Source of the DNA: Cohnella xylanilytica
GTDB lineage: Bacteria; Bacillota; Bacilli; Paenibacillales; Paenibacillaceae
Assembly: GCF_014212175.1 (NCBI RefSeq)
Contig: NZ_JACJVR010000132.1
Coordinates: 1 to 33,338 of the forward strand
DNA: 33,338 nt
Reading direction: 5' to 3'
In this document: positions 27,063 through 33,338 of the stretch, piece after piece
How the letters are laid out: every line of letters starts with the position of its first letter
Position numbering within the stretch: position 1 is the first letter of the stretch
Made by a program: the position numbers and the translations under genes
Notes under the pieces: model-generated
Seen by the model: only the letters and a program-made list of their open reading frames with translations
What the model was told of the DNA's origin: nothing
Databases searched by the model: none

Positions 27063-27134
27063 CGGTTTCGCGCCTTCCTGCTAAGGTTGATAGTGATGTG
27101 GCTAAGCCCACTATTCCTTAAAGGAGGTTTTAGC

Positions 27135-30100
27135 TTGTACAAGAAGCCGAGAGGAATGCTCCGTCTTATCGTCGTCGCGGCATTGCTGCTGGCCGGCCTG
27201 CCGCCGGCGCCGGCCGCTTACGCGGCGGGCGTCACCTACCATGTCGCGAAGACGGGCAGCGACGCCGCGAACGGATCCGCAGGCGCCCCTTTTCTAACGA
27301 TCAACCGTTGCGCGCAGATCGCGCAGCCGGGAGACACCTGCCTCATCGAGTCGGGCACGTACCGGGAGACGGTCAAGCCGGCCCGCAGCGGAACGGCCGC
27401 CCAGCCGATTACGTTCGAAGCCGCGCCGGGCGCGGACGTCACGGTCAGCGGCATGGAGCCGATCGGCGGCTGGACGCCGTATTCCGGGTCCATCTACGTC
27501 GCCGACTTGAATTGGGACCTGAAGGAGCAGAACCAGCTGCTGATCAACGGCGCAGACGGCATCGCGCCCCTCTGGGAAGCGCGTTGGCCCAACGTAGGGT
27601 CCTACAATTTGCAAGCGCTTCAACAAGGCGTGGCGACCGCGACCGGCGGCTCGGCGACGACGCTCGTCAGCACCGCCCTGACGGAGCCGAGCGGGTATTG
27701 GACGAGCGCCACGCTCTGGGAGCGGGGAGGGGACGCCTATGTCGCGCAGTCGGCCAAGGTGACCGGCTACGACCAGGCGACGCATACGCTGACGTTTAAC
27801 CCGATTCCGAACAGCTACGATTACATGGACCCCGAGGCAGGCACGACCTTCTACTTAAGCGGCATCTTCGGGGAGCTGGACGCGCCGAATGAATGGTACG
27901 TCGACGGAGCGGCCGGGAAGGTGTATCTGTGGGCTCCGGGCGGCGGCGCGCCGAGCGGCGTCGAGGCGAAGAAGCGCCTGACCGTCTTCGACCTGAGCGG
28001 CTTGTCGTATATTCATCTCTCCGGGCTTCGAACCGTCGGCGGAAGCATCCGTATCGACGGCGGCGCCAGCTATAACGTCCTCGACCGGATGCAGGCGCTG
28101 TATTTGTACACGTCCACCGAGTCGCACGGCACCTCCGTTCAACACCAATTGACGAACGGCATCAACATCTCCGGCAGCCATAACGAGATCAAGAACAGCG
28201 AGGTCGCCTATTCCTCCGGCACGTTGATCAATATCGACGGTTCGAACAACCGGGTCGTGAACAATATCGTCCACGACGGCAGCTATATGGCTTCCTACGA
28301 TCCGCTGGTCAAGCTGTCGACCGGCTCGGAGAACCTGATCAGCCATAACGACATTTACAATTCCGGACGGTATAACCTGTATTGGAGAACCGGCAGCGCC
28401 AAGATCCAGTACAACGACATCTACGACGGCATGTGGCTGTCGCGGGACGGCGCCTTGATCTACAGCTGGGGCACGGATATGGGCAACAGCGAGATCGCCT
28501 ATAACCTGATCCACGACAGCAGGGGCACGGACATGAGCGCCGGCCTGTACTTCGACAACTTCGCCAACAACGCCGTGGTGCACCATAACGTCATCTACAA
28601 CAACGACGTAGGCATTCAATTGAACACGCCGGGCAACTACCGGCTGATCTACAACAACACGGTCGCGAACAACGATCTGACCAGCGTCGGGTATTGGGGG
28701 AACGCGCCCTACAGCCAGGAGCTGTACGGGACGCGGGTCTACAACAACATCTTCACGGGCAGCGTCTCGCTCACGAGCGACGCGTCGAGCGGCTTCAACA
28801 TCCTGTCGGGCACCGGGGCGGGCTTCGCGAACGCGGCGGGCGGCAACTACCGGCTCACGGCCGGATCGACGGCCATCAACGCGGGAGCCGTCATACCCGG
28901 AATCACCGACAACTATGCCGGCTCCGCCCCGGACGCCGGCGCGTACGAATTCGGAGGCGCGGACTGGACCGCGGGCGCGGACCTGAACAATCCCCCGAAT
29001 CCGCCGTACACGGCCGTCAGCACGCCTTACATGAACCTGGTCAAGAACAACGGGTTCGAGAGCGGAAGCGCCGGCTGGCTGCTGTGGTCGACCAGCGCCT
29101 CCGCCAACGGGTTCGGCGACGTTCCGAATTCGCCCGCCGACCAGTTCAGGGGGAAGAACAAGCGCCTGGTGCTTGGACCCGGCGGCGGCATCGAGCAGAA
29201 GGTGACGGGGCTTAAACCGAATACGGACTATGTATTCGTAGCGTGGGTCATGAACGCTCCGAATTCGACGAACGAGAGAATCATCGGCGGCGTCCTGAAT
29301 TACGGCGGATCCGCGATCGACGTCTCGACGTCCAGCACGACCTATACGAGGCTTGAAATCCCGTTCCGCACGGGAGCGACGAATACGGACGCGCGCGTCC
29401 GCCTCTACAAGCCGGGCAATGCCCAGGGCATCTCGTACGCGGACGATACCGGCGTGATCGAGACGACGGCGTTCGATCCCGGCGTCGACCTGTCCGCGCT
29501 GAAGGAAGTTAGGATCGAGGCGCCGAATCCGGTCTACACGGAAGGCGACCAGGGCACGCTTCCTTTGTCCGGCACGCTTCAGAACGACCAAGCGGCCGAT
29601 CTGTCCGCCGCCGACGTTCAATATACGTCGAGCGACGACAGCGTGCTGCGCATCGACGGCATCGCGAATGCCGCCGCCTCGTTCACGGCCCTAGCGCCGG
29701 GCCAGGTGACGGTTACGGCCTTGGCGACGCTCGGCGGCGTCAGCAAGGCGGCAACGAAGGTCGTGACCGTGTTCCCGCAGGGGGCGCCGCAGGACGTGAA
29801 CGGCTGGTCCGTTCGCACGTACGGCGCGAACGGACGCGGCTTCGCGACCGCAGAACCGAGCGGCGCGATCTCCCTCGTAGGCAAGGGAGACAACGTATGG
29901 AATACGTCCGACGACTTCGTCTATCTGAGCCGGAGCTATTCGCTGAACAACCCGGGCGCGAAGGTGACGCTGACCGCGACGATCGACTCGCTGAGCTCGG
30001 GCGATCCCGCTTCCGTCGGCCTGATGATCCGGGCCCAGGACAGCTCCGATTCGAAGCACGTACACTTCCGCACCGACGGCACCGGCAAGGTGCTGCGCTT

Positions 30101-31067
30101 CGTGTTCCGCAACGAAGAGAGCATCCTCGACGCTCAGAAGCCGCCGGCCCAGCAGAAATACTGGGGTTCGGCGACGGGACTCGCTCTCGATTACGCCGGG
30201 AAGAGCATCGCCGCTCCGTTCCGGATGAAGCTGATCAAGGAAGGCGATACCGTCACCGGCTATTACGACAAGGACGGGCAGTGGACGGCGATCGGATCGA
30301 CGACCGTCGAATTCGGCGGCGGCGGCTTCCTCGCGGGCATCGGCCTGTTCTCCGGCTCGGGCAAACTGCCGGTCCAGGCCGTCATCTCCAGCCTGGACGT
30401 GCAGATCGAAGGCGAGACGACCGACGCCACCCCGCCGGTCACGATCGCTCGGACGGCGCAGCAGCCGAATTCGGACGGCTGGTTCGCGTCGGACGCGGAA
30501 GTGAGCCTGGTCGCGTCGGACGCGGATTCCGGCGTGAAGCGCACGGAATACCGGCTGAACGGCGGCGAGGAATGGCTGCCCTATGCCGGCCCGATTCTGC
30601 TCAGCCAGGAAGGAAGCAACCTGCTGGAGTATCGCTCCGTCGACCAAGCGGGCAACGAGGAGCCGATCCAGTCCCTTGCGATCTCGATCGACAAGACTCC
30701 ACCTTCGCTGAGTCTCGAGCTCGATCCGTCCGAGATCTGGCCGCCCAATCATAAGATGGCGAAGGTGAACGCAACCGTAGAGGCGAACGACGCAGGGGGC
30801 TCGGGGCTCGCTTCCGTGATCCTGACCTCGATCGCAAGCAGCGAGCCGGGGACGGAAGGCGACATCGAGGCTCGGATCGGCACCGAGGCGAGATCCTTCT
30901 CTCTGAGGGCCGCGAAAGGCCGGACGTACACGGTCGAGTATACGGCCGCCGACCGTGCCGGCAACCGGACGACCGGCACCGCTGCGGTTGCCGTTCCCCA
31001 TGACCAATCCGGGAAGGAATCGCAAGCGGACGGGACGACCGATGCAGATGGAACAACCGGCGCCTAA
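27135..31067 (+). CDS. Secreted multidomain right-handed parallel beta-helix protein
   Basis: A 1310-residue secreted protein, probably a polysaccharide lyase or hydrolase. The start is TTG 27135 with AAAGGAGG 7 bases upstream; a frame reaching back to 27054 begins inside the operator. A signal peptide ends near AYAAG (about residue 33). Domains in order: a pectate-lyase-like beta-helix (about 35-620) starting TYHVAKTGSD...GTYRETVKP, with many N/D/G-rich turns such as NDIYNSG, YNLIHDS and HNVIYNN; a CBM-like sandwich from about 634 (KNNGFESGSAGWLLWS); an Ig-like domain (about 784-885); a DUF1349/LamG-like sandwich (about 889-1095); and OmpL47/Ig-like repeats (about 1100-1300, EYRLNGGEEWLPYAGP, SVDQAGNEEP). 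No anchor is visible at the C-terminus. The substrate is not determinable. Confidence 0.85.
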   Translation: MYKKPRGMLRLIVVAALLLAGLPPAPAAYAAGVTYHVAKTGSDAANGSAGAPFLTINRCAQIAQPGDTCLIESGTYRETVKPARSGTAAQPITFEAAPGADVTVSGMEPIGGWTPYSGSIYVADLNWDLKEQNQLLINGADGIAPLWEARWPNVGSYNLQALQQGVATATGGSATTLVSTALTEPSGYWTSATLWERGGDAYVAQSAKVTGYDQATHTLTFNPIPNSYDYMDPEAGTTFYLSGIFGELDAPNEWYVDGAAGKVYLWAPGGGAPSGVEAKKRLTVFDLSGLSYIHLSGLRTVGGSIRIDGGASYNVLDRMQALYLYTSTESHGTSVQHQLTNGINISGSHNEIKNSEVAYSSGTLINIDGSNNRVVNNIVHDGSYMASYDPLVKLSTGSENLISHNDIYNSGRYNLYWRTGSAKIQYNDIYDGMWLSRDGALIYSWGTDMGNSEIAYNLIHDSRGTDMSAGLYFDNFANNAVVHHNVIYNNDVGIQLNTPGNYRLIYNNTVANNDLTSVGYWGNAPYSQELYGTRVYNNIFTGSVSLTSDASSGFNILSGTGAGFANAAGGNYRLTAGSTAINAGAVIPGITDNYAGSAPDAGAYEFGGADWTAGADLNNPPNPPYTAVSTPYMNLVKNNGFESGSAGWLLWSTSASANGFGDVPNSPADQFRGKNKRLVLGPGGGIEQKVTGLKPNTDYVFVAWVMNAPNSTNERIIGGVLNYGGSAIDVSTSSTTYTRLEIPFRTGATNTDARVRLYKPGNAQGISYADDTGVIETTAFDPGVDLSALKEVRIEAPNPVYTEGDQGTLPLSGTLQNDQAADLSAADVQYTSSDDSVLRIDGIANAAASFTALAPGQVTVTALATLGGVSKAATKVVTVFPQGAPQDVNGWSVRTYGANGRGFATAEPSGAISLVGKGDNVWNTSDDFVYLSRSYSLNNPGAKVTLTATIDSLSSGDPASVGLMIRAQDSSDSKHVHFRTDGTGKVLRFVFRNEESILDAQKPPAQQKYWGSATGLALDYAGKSIAAPFRMKLIKEGDTVTGYYDKDGQWTAIGSTTVEFGGGGFLAGIGLFSGSGKLPVQAVISSLDVQIEGETTDATPPVTIARTAQQPNSDGWFASDAEVSLVASDADSGVKRTEYRLNGGEEWLPYAGPILLSQEGSNLLEYRSVDQAGNEEPIQSLAISIDKTPPSLSLELDPSEIWPPNHKMAKVNATVEANDAGGSGLASVILTSIASSEPGTEGDIEARIGTEARSFSLRAAKGRTYTVEYTAADRAGNRTTGTAAVAVPHDQSGKESQADGTTDADGTTGA

Positions 31068-31101
31068 AGGGAGCGTTGGGGGACAACGAGGAGGACCTGG
31101 C

Positions 31102-32847
31102 ATGACGATCGCGCTCGGGCTCGCCCCGGAGAGCTTCAAATACGTATTCGGCTCTTATCATCCATTCGCGGTGCCGTTCGAGGAGGACCGCGCGGTCTCG
31201 CTCGTCTGCGCGCGAGGCGACAGGGCCGCCGCCCAACTGCTGATATACGCCGAGGAGGAGCTGCTCGTCTGCGTCGGCGGCGAGGCCGCGTTCGACGAAC
31301 GCGGGCCGATCGATGTCCTGCGCGTGTGCGCGGAGCTTCCGGAGCTGCCGCCGGGCAGCGTCACGGCGAGCCTGGTCGGGCTCGTGGAGGACGACGACCG
31401 GCAGCTCAAGTCGGATATGCTGCTGCGGCAGCCCTCGATCCGGGTCGAGCGAAGACGGGTGCAGCCGGTCTGGATCGAAGTCGAGATCGGCCCGGATGCG
31501 GCTCCCGGCGTCTACCGTCCTCAGATCACGGTGTACCGCCACCGAATGTTCGAAGACGAGGCGATCGTGCGCAAGCTGAGCTTCGAGGTGAAGGTAGCGG
31601 ACGTGACGCTTAGACCGCCTTCGGACTATTCCTTCTACCTCGATCTATGGCAGCACAATTCGAACATCGCGCGCAAGTACGACGTTCCGCTCTGGAGCGA
31701 CGCCCACTTCGAGATTCTCGAATCCTACGTCACCTCGTTGGCGGCGCTGGGGCAGAAGGCGATCACGGTCGTCGTCTCCGAGATTCCGTGGTCCGGGCAG
31801 GCTTCCTGCTACGACCGCATCGATCCTGCGAACCTGTTCGAATACAGCATCGTCCAGGCAACCCGGTGGGAGGACGGAGAATGGACGTACGACATGGGGG
31901 CGCTGAACCGGTACGTGGAGCTGTGCATGAGGCACGGCATTCGGCAGGAGATCGAAGTCTTCGGCCTGCTCAACATCTGGGTGCTGGAGGACGCGGGCTA
32001 CGGCGGCGTGATCGGCGATTACGAGGATGCGGTCCGCATCCGCTATTATGACGAAGGCAGCCGGACGTACCGATACGTGAGGGAGAAGCGGCATCTTGAA
32101 GCGTATGTCGCGGCACTGGAGCGCAACTTTATCGAGCAGGGCTGGATCGACAAGGTTCGCATCCTGGCCGACGAGCCGGCGGATCTGCCGGCGTTCCGGA
32201 AGCGGCTGGCGGCGCTGCGGGAGATGGCTCCTTCCTTCCGCTACAAGGTGGCGATCAACCACGCGGAATTCATGGCGGAGGAAGGGCTCGAGGACCACGT
32301 GCCCATCCTGGACTGCGCGGCGTCGGAATGGGATCGCATTCGGGAGCTGAAGGCGGGCAAGACGGGCCGTACGCTCTTCTATGTGGCGTGCGACGTCAAG
32401 ACGCCGAATACGTTCATCGGCTCGCACCTGCTGGAGGCCCGGGCGATTCCCTGGCTTGCCTGGCATCTGAAGCTGGACGGCTTCCTGAGGTGGAACTATA
32501 CGGCGTGGCCGAACGACCCGCTGGCGAAAATCGTCTATCACTATCCGTTCTTCCCGGCTGGAGATACCAACTTTGTCTATCCCGGCCGCGACGGCAGGCC
32601 GATGCTGAGTTTGCGGTACAAGCTGCTGCAGAAGGGGATCCGCGATTACGAGATCTTCGCCCGGTACGTCCGCGAAGGCGGCAGCCGGGAGAAGGTGGAT
32701 GCCCTGCTGCGGCGGGTGTTCCTCTGGCAAGATCCGAAGGAGCTGCACCGCGACGCCCGCAGGCTGCCGCAAGAGCTGTTCTCCCTGAGCGACGAGGATT
32801 ACGAAGGGATCGTCGCGGAGCTGCTGGAGGAGCTGGCGGCGATGTAA
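31102..32847 (+). CDS. DUF4091 protein, GH123-like glycoside hydrolase
   Basis: A 581-residue protein without a signal peptide. The start is ATG 31102, 7 bases after GAGGAGG; an open frame extending back to 30955 overlaps the beta-helix gene and lacks a ribosome binding site. An N-terminal beta-sandwich (about 1-170) precedes a TIM-barrel-like part. An Asp-Glu pair sits in ILADEP (D357-E358), the arrangement used by GH123 N-acetylgalactosaminidases. The C-terminal DUF4091 signature is WNYTAWPNDP...FFPAGDTNFVYPGRDGRPMLSLRYKLLQKGIRDYEIF. The activity is inferred from that relationship. It follows the beta-helix gene by 34 bases, so the two form an operon ending at a strong terminator. Confidence 0.87.
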   Translation: MTIALGLAPESFKYVFGSYHPFAVPFEEDRAVSLVCARGDRAAAQLLIYAEEELLVCVGGEAAFDERGPIDVLRVCAELPELPPGSVTASLVGLVEDDDRQLKSDMLLRQPSIRVERRRVQPVWIEVEIGPDAAPGVYRPQITVYRHRMFEDEAIVRKLSFEVKVADVTLRPPSDYSFYLDLWQHNSNIARKYDVPLWSDAHFEILESYVTSLAALGQKAITVVVSEIPWSGQASCYDRIDPANLFEYSIVQATRWEDGEWTYDMGALNRYVELCMRHGIRQEIEVFGLLNIWVLEDAGYGGVIGDYEDAVRIRYYDEGSRTYRYVREKRHLEAYVAALERNFIEQGWIDKVRILADEPADLPAFRKRLAALREMAPSFRYKVAINHAEFMAEEGLEDHVPILDCAASEWDRIRELKAGKTGRTLFYVACDVKTPNTFIGSHLLEARAIPWLAWHLKLDGFLRWNYTAWPNDPLAKIVYHYPFFPAGDTNFVYPGRDGRPMLSLRYKLLQKGIRDYEIFARYVREGGSREKVDALLRRVFLWQDPKELHRDARRLPQELFSLSDEDYEGIVAELLEELAAM

Positions 32848-32879
32848 GAGCGGCTTCGACCGCCATAGAACGATATCCG

Positions 32880-32910
32880 ACCGCGGGGCGAGCCCCGCGG
32901 TTCTTTTGTC
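32880..32910 (+). terminator. Strong terminator closing the polysaccharide locus
   Basis: ACCGCGGGG-CGAG-CCCCGCGGT (32880-32901) followed by TCTTTTGTCC. Confidence 0.92.
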
Positions 32911-32976
32911 CCTTGAACCGCAGAAGGCGTCCCGTAGCCTTTCTCCATTCCATTTTTCCGCAACGGCAAAATCGAC

Positions 32977-33006
32977 TTGACCTCCATACCAGCGCCATAG
33001 TTTATT
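32977..33006 (+). promoter_or_regulatory. Weak candidate promoter in the gap before the MerR gene
   Basis: TTGACC (32977-32982), 18 bases, then TTTATT (33001-33006, four of six matches). The rest of 32911-33079 shows nothing recognisable. Confidence 0.3.
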
Positions 33007-33079
33007 AAACATAAGATGAACGAAAGATTAACGAAGCTTGGAGCGAGAGCGTAATTCGATGTAACCTAACGAGAGGGAG

Positions 33080-33110
33080 TTGACCTGGAGTCGTCTCCAG
33101 CCTGTAGAAT
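33080..33110 (+). promoter_or_regulatory. MerR-type promoter/operator
   Basis: TTGACC (33080-33085) and TAGAAT (33105-33110) are separated by 19 bases, longer than optimal, with the palindrome CTGGAG-TCGT-CTCCAG (33085-33100) between the boxes. This is the classic architecture of a promoter untwisted by a MerR-family activator. The gene it drives encodes such a regulator. Confidence 0.85.
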
Positions 33111-33133
33111 GCACAATGAAGGAGGCGCGATAG

Positions 33134-33338
33134 TTGTACACGATCGGTCAAGTTGTAGAGATGACGGGGTTCGGACACGATACGCTCAGGTATTACGAGA
33201 AATTCGGCCTGCTAAAGCCGCAGCGCAAACGGTCGGGCGGCGCGCGGGTGTTTAGCGAGGACGATCTTCGATTGTTGTTCGGACTAAAATGTTTGAAACG
33301 GCTGGGGTTGACTTTGGAACTCAACTTTCGCAGCATGA
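33134..33338 (+). CDS. MerR-family transcriptional regulator, partial (window edge)
   Basis: The first 68 codons of a MerR-type regulator, cut by the window end. The start is TTG 33134 with AAGGAGG 8 bases upstream. The N-terminal HTH and wing are clear: YTIGQVVEMTGFGHDTLRYYEKFGLLKPQR, then GGARVFSEDDLRLLFGLKCLKRLG. The last residues (LTLELNFRSM) depart from the usual LxLEEI continuation, which could mean divergence or a frameshift near the edge. It is probably autoregulated from the promoter at 33080. The inducer is unknown because the C-terminal domain is missing. Confidence 0.85.
   Translation, partial: MYTIGQVVEMTGFGHDTLRYYEKFGLLKPQRKRSGGARVFSEDDLRLLFGLKCLKRLGLTLELNFRSM

Noticed and set aside
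27855..29621. Minus-strand open frame of 588 codons inside the beta-helix gene
   Set aside because: Val/Arg/Asp-rich mirror of the repeated beta-helix codons, with no start signal.

Overview
The window looks like chromosomal DNA from a Gram-positive Bacillota, most likely a Paenibacillaceae member (Paenibacillus or Cohnella-like). The clues are an SLH-anchored surface enzyme, sugar transport modules of the DUF3502 solute-binding type with no ATPase of their own, a membrane-anchored AraC-type regulator, close matches to Bacillus families (YdeI, YmaF), strong AGGAGG ribosome binding sites, several TTG/GTG starts, sigma-A promoters and G+C-rich coding sequence. This placement is inferred from gene content only.

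Left part (1-8.1 kb) is general housekeeping and accessory genes: an unassigned first 640 bases, a secreted 5'-nucleotidase with three SLH repeats, a WYL regulator, a RidA-like protein, a GNAT acetyltransferase, a secreted all-helical protein with an internal duplication, a YdeI homologue, then on the minus strand a DUF1259 protein and a histidine-rich YmaF homologue. Most units are closed by clear hairpin terminators.

Middle part (8.1-14 kb) is a resistance and metal region. A rifampin phosphotransferase (rph) has its own extended -10 promoter. It converges on a zinc/cadmium P1B-type ATPase with a very histidine-rich N-terminal linker. The ATPase is divergent from an ArsR/SmtB-family repressor, and a likely operator lies just downstream of the ATPase -10 box.

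Right part (14.1-32.9 kb) is a polysaccharide-utilisation locus on the plus strand: a heparinase II/III-like lyase, a solute-binding lipoprotein, two permeases, a second paralogous solute-binding lipoprotein, a D-2-hydroxyacid dehydrogenase, a nitrilase-superfamily amidase, a membrane AraC-type regulator that is split by a frameshift in this sequence, a secreted multidomain parallel beta-helix protein, and a DUF4091 (GH123-like) protein. The inferred flow is: the secreted beta-helix protein attacks a polymer, the two lipoproteins and the permeases import oligosaccharides using a shared ATPase encoded elsewhere, and the lyase and DUF4091 protein, which lack signal peptides, finish degradation in the cytoplasm. 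A repeated motif (AAAGT-N7-TTGCACTT) precedes the permeases, the regulator and the beta-helix gene, and a related dyad precedes the lyase. This suggests one regulon controlled by the AraC-type protein.

The window ends inside a MerR-family regulator whose promoter has the 19-bp spacer with a central palindrome that is typical of MerR control.
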